From: Chamaea fasciata
Lineage: Eukaryota > Chordata > Aves > Passeriformes > Sylviidae
Length of the DNA stretch: 64,000 bases
Assembly: GCA_029207755.1 (NCBI GenBank)
Contig: JARCOQ010000001.1
Span: 89,515,637 to 89,579,636 of the forward strand
Reading direction: 5' to 3'
The notes under the pieces are model-generated. The model saw nothing but the letters and a program-made list of their open reading frames with translations, ran no database searches and was not told the origin of the DNA. Position 1 is the stretch's first letter. Each line of letters begins with the position of its first letter. Of this stretch, positions 10,011-22,400 are shown piece after piece. Made by a program: the position numbers and the translations under genes.

Positions 10011-13000
10011 TGGAATTTAGACAATCAGAAGCTTATGTCAGAGATATACCTTCTATGTATCATTGCTCTTCTCCACTGAAATAATCAATTTAATGGATTT
10101 TTAAAAATCAAATCCACTGTTTATTGTAATACCTATTTGACAGTTTAGCTGATTCCTGGTGGTTATTGTGTTCGTTTAATATGAGAGACTTCAGTAAGTT
10201 TTTACTGTCTTTTCTCTGCTGTTACCTGTCTTATTCATTCTTCTCCACTCCCTTTTCACATTCTTTGACTCTAGTGGCCACAGCAACCCTTGTTCCTGGC
10301 TGGGGGAATGCATTACAAGTCTCACTGCTAATTACAGCATCACAGTGTTCCTAGAGGGTACCTAAGTTCAGCAGTGCTTAGCTACAGCAACAGGCAAGGG
10401 GATTTATGGGGTGAAATGACATCAGCTTGCTCATGACAGACCTGGTAAGGTCAAAGTGAGTCTCTCTTGCGGATCTGGAGTCAGATGGGTCCTGTTCAGT
10501 CCCCGTGTCTCTGAAATTCAACCATGCTATTGAATTTGAATAAAATTTTTTTACTGGTTTCAGTGGAGAAAGGTCTGTGGATCATCTAGAGTCACTTTGA
10601 CTAGATGGTGGCATTATTCCACTGATACTGATACCTGAAGATTTCCGTTGTAGCTGAGCCAGTGTTACAAGCTGAGAATTGGGCTGTTTTTTCCTTTACT
10701 GGAATTAAAATACAGTTTTTTGTGTACTAGCTCACATGACATTGCATCATCAGTCTTGCTGATTTATTAGATATTCACAATGATATCTCTTGCCCAGTAC
10801 TGGAAGCAGTGTAACAGGATTGTTTTATCAATGAGAAAAAAACTCATTTGTACATAGTTACATGTGTTTTTGTAAAATTAATCAGAGGAACAGTTGTTTT
10901 ATGAAACATATAATTCAGAACATATTAATCTATTTTAATTGTGTTCGTGAAGTACACTAGCTATAAAATCTTTTGAAAGGAATATTAATCAAGTTGATCA
11001 AAGATGGCTTGAAGTACAGAATTCAAATATGAACACAATTACAGCAAATATACAGACAGATAGAAAGTAGCTTGGGAGATTATTTTTAAAAATTAATACA
11101 AAAATAAGTCCCATTTTCCTTTTTGCATTTTATTAAAGAACATGTCGTGTTTTAGAAGCAAGGATACAAGAAGAAAAAAAACATACAAGTTGAGATTTTA
11201 TAAAATGAAGTGAATAGGCATTTTAAATAGCATAATAACACAAGGAGTCAAAACCTCACAAAAGGTCATCGAACCATTTTTCAAATTTTTGAAACCAATT
11301 TTTCATTTTGTTTAATTTTTTTATGACTCAGGGTGTCTCAGGTAGTGCTATATAGGCATTGCTGAAAACAGAAATCCTCTGTAAGAATCAGAAAAGAAAT
11401 ATGACTTTCTTAGGATGCCCCACCTGTGATACGAAACATTGACAGGACTTGTCCCCTCACAAATCCTTCTTCAAACTATTACAGCTTCTGTGGATGGACC
11501 TGCATCCTGAGCCATCGTATCATTATTTATTTTCCAGAGGCAGCCAGAGAGTTATTAGATGTTGATTTAGATGGATCTTCATCTGCCTTCTTCAGAGGTG
11601 TCTAAGATTGAACTTTAAAGTGTTTGGCCCCAGACACATGGATACATGCCAATACTATTTCCATCAGTAGTTATTCAAGTAAAACATTAACATATGAATA
11701 TTGTGACCATGATCTCCAGTTAACACAAGATTTTAATTACATGGTAATGTATTAAAATTTGGACTTGGCTTGAAAACAAAGAAAACCCAACTCACTAACA
11801 TATGGTGGAGGTTTCTCTGTTGACCACCTCTTTGGCACCCAAATAAAATGGTACTTTCCCTCTACTTTATTACAATGGAAGCTTGATACATCCTAGATAA
11901 TGTGTTTCTTTCCTCTGGATTCTCTTTGCCTTTTTTTCCACCAGCTACCTTGTTAGCATCACTCTTCTGTAAGTAACACTTGCTGATGGACTAGCCAAGG
12001 ATGACCTGGTTGGTCTGGTCAAATGGTTTGTGTTTGCATCTGCTTGTTTGCAGAGCTGAGAAGCTGCCGCACCTCTTTGCTTAGGACTTGTCTGTCTCCT
12101 CTTTGAATCGGGACTGAGTTTCATGATTCCGTCTTACCACTCTTGCTAAGCTTTCTTGGATCTCTGCTGTGATCTGGCCTGATACTTTTGTTGTTAATGA
12201 CAGTCTTGGAAATCACTTGTGATTTCCTTTGTGAACCTGACAGTTGATTAATTAAATTGGGCAGAGGTAAGTGACATGTGAGTATGTGTAACACATCTAT
12301 ATCCTATTTCACAGGGAAAGAGGATGACGGTGGAGTTTACAGTCCAATAATCTATAGTTTAAAATTATACTGTATGGTATTTGGATAGCTTACGAATGCG
12401 TTTGACAGTGTCATAAAACAGACGTGATACTGCAATCCTGGAAGAACTTACGGAGTTAAAGTCTGCATTTTGTTCCATATTTGCGCAAGATCACAGAGTA
12501 ACTCATTCTTGGTGCATGGTCTTCAGGTGTGAGAGCAACACAACCAGCATGGATGCGTCCTGCCATTTGCTTGTCACCACTGGTTTATTTTGATTGCACC
12601 TCAGTAGCAAATTCAGAGGGAATGCAATGTGAAGTGACTGAGCAAATTAAAGTAATTCCTGAGTGGAAGTATGACATTTGTTACATGAGGCTACTATCCA
12701 GATGTTGCTATCTGTTAGTGTACAGTGAGAAAGAGCCCTCAGGAAAATTGAGGTGGGTAGAAGGTAAGCATCTGAAATACATTAAACATCAGCAATCGAG
12801 TACAGGCCTGTTACCTAAGGGGTCAAACTTGGTGAATGTCATGTTGGCTGTATGGAATGGGAGAAATGCAAACTAAGACACACTTCTGCTATGTGTGCAG
12901 CTCTGCTATGAAGCGCGTTCATCTGAGCTGTCAGCTGGCTGGCTGCAGTGTTTGGTGCTGTTTATATAGCTCAGCCAGGGTGTCTGTATGAAACCAGTGG

Positions 13001-15421
13001 TGCTGTGCATCCTAGACTGCAGCAACCAGTGGTTTTATGCTGCTCTTCTTAATCCATGTGTAGGGTGCGTGTTGCACATCACACCGGGGTGCTCCGCCAA
13101 AGGCTGCAGTGAAATAAGGGGTCAGGTTCCCACCTCAGTTACTCACTTGGGTGGTCTCAATGGAGCCATGTGGGTGTAAATGTGGTGTGATAGTCTGGGG
13201 CCTTTGGGGTGTGTCTGAGCCCCTGGGCTCAGAGTTGTCACAGACAGGTCAGTGCTGCTGGTCAGACTCTGCTTGTTTGGCAGGAGCAGAGCAGTCACTT
13301 GGCTTTTCCTTCAAGTGGAGAGAGACTGAAAGTTGTTCCTCAGTCAAATGTCATCAGTCTTTCCTTCCTGTGCTTCCAGGTGGATGTGTTGGTGAATTAG
13401 ACTAATCTTTCTTTACATAGCCCAAACAGTGTTTTGCCTTTTTATCCTTCTGTCCTGTTTTAACCATTTCCAGACTTCTTTTTCTTGTTGCTGGCCAATT
13501 AATTTTTCTCCTCACTGCCTTCTCTACCAAGATTCTCCTGTGCTCAGCAGTTCTTGCTGCTGCATATCTGACCTACTTGTACACAGCTCCCTCACTGGGT
13601 TTGTTACCGGCACAATACTTAGATTTTGTGTAGACCTTTTCTTCCGTTTGAATTCTGTGCATGTTTCTATGTATCTAAAATGCCCTTCTGCAGAAATGCA
13701 AATGGGAATGTTGTTTCATCTACCTCTCTTCCTTCCTAGTTAGTCATAGCTGGATTCTGAGCTTTGCAACCCCCAGTGATCTGCCTGGACAAGCCTTTCA
13801 CTCCATGCCGCCTTCCGCTTCTCCTCATGGGAAAAGACCATTATTTCTTCTCTGAAGCTTCTCTGTGGGTGCCTGTTTCCCTGGCTGAACATTGGATTTT
13901 CAGCCTGTGTGCCCCTGCCAGTCTTCCCTGGCTTCCGGCTGCAGTGTCTCTTCAGCAGACATCTTGCTTCTTAGGCTTGTCAGCTGATCTATAACGAATC
14001 AGTAGCATATATTTGTTTGTAAAATGTTACATGCTGGCATTGGTAAAAAAACAAAACCAATGAAAAACCACAAAACCAGAACCCATTCAGTTATTTTCTC
14101 TGTACCTGAGCCAGGAGCCACAGTGTTTGGGTCATTTGCTCATAAAATAATGGAGAACCTATTACTTTATTATGATACCATGTGATCTTCTAATCAAAGG
14201 ATTCTTTTACTGTATTAATAGCAATAATTGTTAATGTAAATTAAAAAACGTTTAGTACCATTTTCACATGTCATACTGATGGGTCAAAAGTAGAAGTTTT
14301 AGCACTTTTCTTCGGACTTCTTTGTCATCACTTCTTCTCATACCATGACTCTGCTCCAGAGATAAAGTTCTATAGTAATAGGTTGTGAAATATAAGTTAA
14401 ATCAAAAAAGAATTTTTGAAAAGCACTTCATTCAGAAAAAGAAAATAAAAGTGACATAGTATGCATTTTGAGTGAGGTTCTTCAGAGCGGGAAAATTTCC
14501 TGGGCTGCTGTGGAGAAATACAGGAATGAAGCACCCACCGAATGAGTGAAGTTCACTTAAGGTGTGAAGTGGAAACGTATAAGAGGTGTTTTTTAATTTT
14601 TTTTTTTAATTTATTATTTTTTGTGTATCAGCGTGGTTTTGCCATGAACTGACTATTGGAATGATATTGTGGTTATAGTAGACTAAAAAGAAACCCCAAA
14701 CAATTTAATAATTACTTTGGTTGATAATTCTGGAGTTGGTGTGTTTTCTCAAAAAGGAGGTTTTTGACTAAATAGAAAACCATCAAAAATAACTTCTATC
14801 TGGAAATTGATAACCCTTCTTGTTACAAGTAACAAGCAAAAAAATACCGACTAAGGGATATTAGAGGAAAATACACATTTTCCAAATTGATTTACTCAAT
14901 GAATTTAACAATAGTTTGAGTGTAGTTAGTTTCACTTTTCCTGTATGTAGGCAGTTTCTCGAGGTGAGAAAAACATCTGAAAAAAACCCCAACCACATGG
15001 TTTTAAGATTATAAAAACTGGTGCAGAGATCTTGGAGGTATGAGTTACTACTTTTAAAGTCCTCTTTTAAAAACAAGGCTAGACTCCATATTGATGGAGT
15101 GCTTTTAAAGGCAGTGCCCTTTTAATCAGCAAACAGGTCCTCTGTGCATCAAATAATTAAAAATAGAGCAAAGTTTCTGAACAAGGCGTCTGGCAGAAGC
15201 GTCTGTACTTCCATCTGTGCATGATTAGCAGAATGTTTCATGATATTTAAATAGCACAAGCTTTGCTCTCTTTTTTATTATTTGTTGTACTGAAGACCTG
15301 TTTGCTTGTAAAGTGGTCTTTTTTGAATAGTTACTGGCAAGGAATCAGGAAAGTGTATGAAGACATCTTGTACACACTGCAAATGCCAAATTGTCCCTTT
15401 TTTCAGAGATGCTGCCCTTAC

Positions 15422-15434
15422 TTTTTTTTTTTTT
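15422..15434 (+). repeat. poly-T run (13)
   Basis: Uninterrupted T-run just before the CpG cluster that starts near 15465. Confidence 0.9.
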
Positions 15435-15464
15435 CTTTTGATTGGAGTTTTACCACATCCCTCA

Positions 15465-15890
15465 CTCGGCGTTTAAATTTTCTTAAGGACCAGTTCACTT
15501 GCGAGGTTGTTGAGCACGTATTTATGACGGCTGCCCGGGGGCTGCAGTCTCGCTGCTGGCGGGTATCGTTCCCAGGGCAGTGGCGCTCCGAGGCGCGTTG
15601 CCGTGTGAGCGCGCACCAGGGTGCACTTGCAGAGTACGTGTGTCGGCTCAGCTCTGCAGCTCCTGCTGGCGCTGCTGGGAGCCCTGCCTCTAATCTGCTG
15701 TGCACACTGCTCTGGAGCCTTACCCTTTCACGGGGACGTAATCAGCCAGGCAACAGCTTTCCAAGCGCTTTTGAGGCCTTAAGCTGGGACTCCTCCTTGC
15801 TGGCAGTCATTCAGCATCGGATTGTGTGCTCCTCGTCTCTGGCTAGCAACACGGCGCTTTGCAGTTGTAGCCGCTGATTTCCCTCCGTGC
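15465..15890. promoter_or_regulatory. CpG-rich cluster 2, possible promoter or enhancer
   Basis: About 27 CpGs are visible in roughly 425 bases, with the densest part at about 15590-15625 (ggcgctccgaggcgcg-type sequence). Flanks on both sides are CpG-poor, so the block is sharply bounded. G+C is visibly higher than in the surroundings. The 204-codon open frame that crosses it on the plus strand (15263-15877) starts in ordinary T-rich DNA and shows no domain; the minus-strand frame at 15418-15705 is similar. I take both as composition effects. No TATA box is evident. Confidence 0.4.
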
Positions 15891-17864
15891 TAGTAAAGAT
15901 CCTCTGTGTGTGTTTTACAAAGGCCTGTACAAGAAGGTATGAAATGAAAAGAAGCCACTGTCTGCCACTCAGCCACTGCTGAGTGCATTGCTGTAGCTGG
16001 CTGAGGGCAGTTCTGTTATGTGCAATGCCCTGTTGTTGGGGGCTGGCAGGTTGGCAGGGAGCTGAGACACTCGGATAGGCTCAGAGGTCCTTTGTGGAGA
16101 GCCAGTATTCAGTCTTAGGACAATCTGTGGTCTTGGATGGACATGGAAAGTAAGAGCTTTTGTGGTGTGTGTGAGTGGTGTTTACTCTAGCTGGGCTTTT
16201 TGTTTCTTGTGTTTGAGAAAAGCCGTGGTGTGTGATGTGTGAGTACTGACCTGGGTCATCTCTTAACTTCAGCTAAAAACTTCAAAAGAAATTGTGGTTA
16301 CTACTGAAAACAAAGCTGCTAACCTGTCAACATAAATGTATAAACTCTGAGTGTTTGCACCTTAGAAAAAACTACTGAAACACCTCGGCTGTGAAGAAAG
16401 AACGTGCTATAAGCCTCCACACAAGAGTTCACCCCACCTCACCTGGTTAGTGCTGTGTTCCTGGTGTCCATCATGCTGTTTCTGGCCCAGGCTCTGCTGA
16501 GCACAGTGCTCTGCACTCTCAGAGCAAGTTCTTCTCAGCAGGTTGATATCTTACATGGTGAAGTTGTTGAGTTTCAGGGGGGTAGTGATAGGACCACTTT
16601 GCAAATACCCGTCCATCGCAACATTCAGCTTCCGGTCCAGGGAAGACTTGAAGATGAATGAGTATATACAGAGAATTACTGGAAGGGCAAGTGAAGGAAC
16701 AAACATGTTTCACTGTAAAAACTGAGGGTACTGTTTGCCCATTCCTTCAGCTAAACCTCTCAACTAATGCATGAAGCAGTTGCACTCACATTTTACCCAC
16801 ATTGCTCTTAAAAATTGGTTCCCTTAATAATTATTTTCTTCAGAAATAAGAACTACTTCTAGAGCTGATTCTTGATCTGTGCAGCTTGGTGGCCTCATAT
16901 TAGTGTCGTTCCAGGAGCAGGAAGGAGAGAAAAGACTCGGATTCATTTTAGAAATATTCATGAAGTTGTGTTGGTAGGTTGGTTAAAATAACTTCGTGCT
17001 TTGCTCCTAGAATTTGTTCTCAAAATATACCGTAATGCTTTTTGGTGAAAGCTTTAGCTTATCTTGTGAATGTGCATTGATTTACATTAGTATGAATTTC
17101 ATATTGTCCAACAGAATTTGTTCTTCTGTGTCTTCTGTCATGCTCAAGGTGCTTCAAGCACTTTAAAATAATGAGTTCAGTTATAATAGTGCTGAGGCTC
17201 TGTTGACAAACAGCCATTCTTCTGAGTGCAAGATCAAATTCAAGGATGTTTGTTTTGATAGGAGTGGGAAGAATACTGCTTGTGATGCTAGTATTACCCC
17301 TGGTATTTTTTCAAAAGCATCTGCAACAGGCTCCTTATTTTGGTAGACTAGATTTTGCTGTTTATTACTAAATTTATAATTCTCAATGCCCTGTTGACAA
17401 AGTGAAGAATTATTGCAGGGCACATATTCAGAAGCTGTTGTTCACACCTAATTGTTGTATTTCTAGTCCTGATAATTTGACCTCATGATATACTACATGA
17501 AAAATCTGGTAGCCCTTGATTTCCTGAGACAAAACCAAAGCTTCCTTTGGCTTATGGCCCTGCAAAAGTACATTGTATCTAAGCAGGTAAACTAGAATTG
17601 TGCCTAGGATGGTAGGATCCTGTTGATTTGTGTGAAAAATAATGGTTCCGTTAGTTGTCTGCAGGTCTCCAGAGGAGAGGGAGGGCTTTGAACCCCTCAA
17701 AAACAATTCCTTTTGGCTGGCTGGAGAGAAGTATGGATAGCATCCAATGTACAGCCATCTCTAAGTACAAAGATCATAATGGAAATGTTGATGACCAGTC
17801 AGTATTGATATATTAGCAAGTATTTATATAACTCATAGCTGTTGACTACTGTAGAAATGTTGGT

Positions 17865-17935
17865 TTAGGCCCTGTTCCCACTGGCATTCCTCCTGTTGAC
17901 TTTAGGAGTGTTAGGATCAGACCCCTTTGGCTCAA
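17865..17935. repeat. possible ancient amniote repeat remnant
   Basis: The stretch has GGCCCTG near its left end and GGATCAGACCCC near its right end, with a CTCCTGTTGACTTTAGGAG-type core. This arrangement resembles an old repeat common in turtle, crocodile and bird DNA whose core reads like TTGACTTCAATGG flanked by GATCAGGCCC. The match is by memory and imperfect. Confidence 0.35.
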
Positions 17936-18465
17936 ATTTGGAGTGAATTAAGACTGAAAGAAGCATGCATGTTCTGCAGTCACCCTCCACTTTTGGAGGG
18001 GAGAATGGAGGAAATAACTGACTTATGCAATGGTACCAAAGTTCTTCATGGCATCATCAAGCTGTACACTGAAAATAAAGTTTTCCTTAAGCTATTTGAA
18101 ATATTTCATTTTGATCTATGAAGTGTTCCCTGTTAATGGAAGGCTCAGTGTGGTTTTTATGCTTTCCTTGTGAAGCTGTTTTCTGACAAGGAGAAAAATG
18201 TATCTAATTAACATGCACCTTTCTGTATGTAGATTATTATGCATTCGTTATTTTAAGTTGGTGCTATTGTATGGAAGTTTCGCCAGAACTCTGGCAACCC
18301 TGTAGAAAGGAGTGACAGTTCAGTGCATTGTCAGCCGTGCAGCTCTAAAATATGTTGCTTTTGAAGACACCTACGTGTTACAGCAAAAATACTCCTTATA
18401 GCCAAAGATGCGTGACCACAATCTAGGTAATTACAAAAGAAAGCAATTCAAGTACTGAAACGGGG

Positions 18466-18480
18466 AAAAAAAAAAAAAAA
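18466..18480 (+). repeat. poly-A run (15)
   Basis: The only A-run of 12 or more on the plus strand that I found, against eleven T-runs of that length. Confidence 0.9.
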
Positions 18481-18544
18481 GAGGCAATATTTTTTTCAGA
18501 GCAGTAGAAATGATGAAAGACAGAATTACTATTCTGTAAATATT

Positions 18545-18574
18545 AAAAAAAAAAGCCCCCCAAACCCCACAAAG
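18545..18574 (+). repeat. A-run followed by C-runs
   Basis: Ten A, then G, six C, AAA, CCCC and ACAAAG. It belongs to the recurrent A(n)C(4-6) type seen elsewhere in the window. Confidence 0.6.
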
Positions 18575-19451
18575 CTCAAGGGTTCATTATATGTAAAAGT
18601 TAGTATCAGTTAGGGAATATACGTCTGAAATCCTAAATACTGTAAATTGGATTGGTATTCAGAGCTCAGTTGTACTCCAGAGAAAGAACAAATGTGTAGC
18701 TTTGCTAGAAACAAAAGACAATTTGGGGAAATGCAGAAGTACTGCTAGAAAAGCTGAACATTACATTTCTATGTGAAATGCCACGTGACTAATGTAAGTG
18801 CTGTTCTGTCCCAGATAGGGCTGCTGAAACTGTGAGCAGGTACCAAAAATTTACCATTTCATATTTCATAGATAATAATTGTTCTGAATGCTTTAAATAA
18901 TACAGGAAATGTAGTGTGACAAACTTGACATTTGAGTATTAATATTGATACTGAAACAGTTCACCACAAAGAATGCCAGGGCTGCCGGAGGAGGGATGGC
19001 ATTTTGATCAGATTAAGATAGAAAAGTTATAAAGCCCTTCATATATGTTGAAAAAAAGGCCTTGTGAAAACTGTGACAAAATTACCTTTCAGGATTAGAC
19101 ATTTTATGTCCTGTTTTGGTAATATCTCTGCAGAGAAAGTTGGAAGCAAAGAGATGTCTTTGCCATTTCTGTCTTTCCCCTTCCTCCCCCACTTGCAGTT
19201 TGACGCAGACTGTTTGAAATAAGGTTAAGAGTACAGGGCTACGGAGTGTTTTGGATTCGCTTGTACAAATACATGATTGGATGTGGGCTCAAAAAAAGAC
19301 ACATGGGCATGTATAGTCTTTGATGTCCAGTCTCAAACTTGCTTGAGATGCACTGTAAGTTATCCTCTGTGAAGTTGAGATTTGGCAACAGGTTACTTTA
19401 TTAAAGAGAGAGATTTCTTTTCTAAACATAAAATAGTGCTGACAGTCCCTG

Positions 19452-19467
19452 TTTTTTTTTTTTTTTT
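19452..19467 (+). repeat. poly-T run (16)
   Basis: Uninterrupted T-run followed by AAACAG. Confidence 0.9.
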
Positions 19468-22400
19468 AAACAGGCAAGCTTGCTCCCTGACAGGTGTGCA
19501 CATGAGTGTGTACTCAATGCCTTACTATAAATCTGTTATGGCTTGCTCGATTTTTGTAGTTAGTGTGGTGAGACCAGGAGAATACAGCCCTTCATGTGAA
19601 GTAAGTTTCAGCCTACCTACATGATGGAGCCCAAGGACTTCGTCCTCTTTGCATTCACAAGGTCCCTCAAAAAGGATGCAAAATAAAGATGTAGACTGGT
19701 GAAAAGCTGATGATACTGTGCAAGCAGAAGAGGCCAGCCCAAGCCAAGCCCATGGAAGGAACAGGAATGTTTCTGTTCTGTCGCTCTCTGTAGTGCGCTG
19801 CTGGTGTGGATGTGCCCAACTGTTGATAAATCTTAGTGGCTTTTGGCAGTTGTTGTTATATAGATGATTTGGTAAGTCACTTAGCTGGTCATAGTACTGA
19901 CAGGTACGTTGCTTTCCAAAATTCCTTGTCAGTGGAGTATGTAGAGTACCTTTTTGGCTTTGTACTGGTAGTATAGCTTGCACCAGTTTGATTTTAGCTC
20001 TTTAGCTATATGCAAACTAGTTAAAGGCGTTTTATTTTTTAGGACAGGAAGGAAAAGTTTGTCAGCCTCCCTTCTGAAAGTGTTTTGGTAGCGGTGACCA
20101 CTTTTCCTCTTCAAAAATATATCTTGTGCTTTCAGACTCTCTCATTTTCAGATGTGATTAATGGTAATTTTTATCTTTAGAATGCAAATGGAATTTTTAG
20201 CCTACTTTAGCACTGTATAATGCTTCTTTCTGCACAAACTGCTTACCCAACAAATTAAAAAGACAGGTGTGTATTTAAAAACCAACCAACCTAAACCAAA
20301 GTACACTCTACCTCCTGAAATATTTGTATACTTGTAGTTGTAGGTGCTGCGACATACTTATGTGGATGTGGCACCATTCTGCTTTGCCAAGTGTGGCAGC
20401 TCCCTTTAGGTGTGTGTTGCCACTGGAGGCAGGCAGAAATGCTGGGCAGTTCGCTGGAACGATGGCAAAGCCTTTATGTCTCAGTGAGGGTAACCTGCAT
20501 GGGAACAACCCCTCTGAGGTACCTTTTGCAGGGGGCTGTTGGGGAATCCCAGATCCCTGGCAGTTTTTGGCATTCTTGTAAAAAGGGTGCAACAAGAGCA
20601 CTTATATTACGAAATGCAAATCCCTTGCTGCCAAGTACAAAGCAGGCAGACTCCTGACCCCTCGGTGATGCCAGTGGCAGTTTAGCCTGCCCGGGTGAGT
20701 TGTTGAATTCGTTCGGCACAATCTCATTTTCACGAAGGAGAACTGGACTAAGACAGTAGTGCACTGGAGATCTTACTCTCCAGGGCTGTGCAGTTTGTAA
20801 GGTGATTCACAGCATGTACAGAGGGAATGCAAAATGTTATCTTGGAAGCATTCCAGTGTGCTATTTTGAAGTAATTTTGCCCAGGCACAAATGCTGGTGA
20901 TTGTATGGGAGCCTCTAGAGCTACAGAGTAGAAGGTGAACCTCCTACACCCTAGGTTAGGCTATAACTAATAAATGACATTTTATTCTGTGGCCAGCTGT
21001 TCACCTGACTATTCAGACCTCTGTTGTAAATAAAAACCAAGAAAATAAAATAGTTATGAGACCTTGGCCTGTTACAAGATGGGTTGCTGCTACAAATGAT
21101 TATATAGATCTATTTTACTGCCTGTTTCCCATGCCAAAATTTAGAAAAGTGTCTTGATTTTGAACTGCCCAGAAACACAGCCCAAAATGGGAATAATCAT
21201 ATTGAAACGAATGACTTTTTTTACATCCTGTATTTCCTCAACTTCTTCAGCTGTTTCTCAGAGTATCATCTGCTTCTACTGCCAGTGGTACAATAATAGG
21301 TTAACTTAATTAAAAAAATATATATATAGTATAGTTTCTCAAAGGAACATGGAAGTAAATCGTTAAAATAACATTTATCTTCTAATTTAGTGTCTGAACC
21401 TGCCTCCTTGATGTTAGGGCAAATTAATGAAATTAGGATCATACCTTTAAAGAAATAAGAACAATAAAAAACCCCCTAAACCCCAACAGTTGTATGTTTG
21501 AGCTGACCAACACAAAAATGTGACTGAAAAATTGTGACATAAGCCTAAACATCAGCTAATTGTCATGCTGAGTGGAATAATTTTCCATGGAGCTGTGAGT
21601 GGCCAAGGTGTTATTGTGCACTGGGGCCCTATTAATCCATAGATTATTGACACAGCATATTGGTAGCTGCTCCAAACCATGCCATATATAACATGCATTT
21701 TGTACTATTGTTTAAACTGCATTCTAATGTTTAACTAGGGATATAGGTAGTCTTAAACCATTTTGCACTGTGGTATTTGCTAGCAATATGGTATATGGCC
21801 AGGATGTACAGTAGATACTCAAATTCGGTATGCTGCAGAATTTGTGAATTTGCATGTTAAAATACTTGTCATTTCTGGAAATACCCTGAGGTGTAACTGT
21901 CCACAACCTTTCTCTTCTAAATAATGATTAAATATTTGGTTGCAAAGCGGAATCTTTAGACATTTGGAGCATGAATTTCATAGCTAGTGATTTTAAAATA
22001 AGTTGGGACTATGACCCAGATTTTTTTTTTTTTACCATTTTTGCTGTCCTCTTGATTAATATGTGTGAAGTACCAAAGTCTGTGTACCTCAGTGCTGTGC
22101 CCTGTTGAGTGCAGTTCGTTACCCTGCCTTTTGGAAAAATTGAGGAACAACTAGGAAGGGATGCAGGCAGGACCAGAAAGCCTCATGCAGTTCAATCCAG
22201 AGATAATTTCTCCTGGTATCACTTGGCTAAGGAGAGATAAATTGCTCATGCCTCTGGTCAGAATTATGTAGTTACATGTGAACCCTTGGGACTAGGGGTT
22301 TCAAACCTGGGAGATGTCCTTCCTGGGGGGACATTTTGGAGCCTCTGGGAGGGGATCATGGGAGTGCTGGGGCTTGTTCATCTCAAACTGTGAAAGCTAG

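Larger units (their letters stand above)
5170..15460. other. non-coding stretch, no gene seen
   Basis: Typical AT-rich avian intron-like or intergenic DNA. It contains a dispersed 49-50 bp repeat pair (8922-8972 and 9680-9728), a T-rich tract near 7545-7561, A-rich tracts followed by CCCC near 9984, 14685 and 14980, and three tandem TTAGG-like units at 6875-6888. Open frames up to 115 codons (12529-12876, plus) resemble no protein I know. I see no RNA gene. Confidence 0.6.

Noticed and set aside
15263..15877. 204-codon open frame on the plus strand
   Set aside because: It begins in T-rich DNA and crosses a poly-T run (15422-15434, which encodes a stretch of phenylalanines) before entering CpG cluster 2. 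The protein shows no continuous character and no known domain.
19525..19983. 152-codon open frame on the minus strand
   Set aside because: Long for AT-rich DNA, but no recognisable motif, no splice context and no codon pattern that suggests selection. The length is acceptable by chance in 64 kb over six frames.
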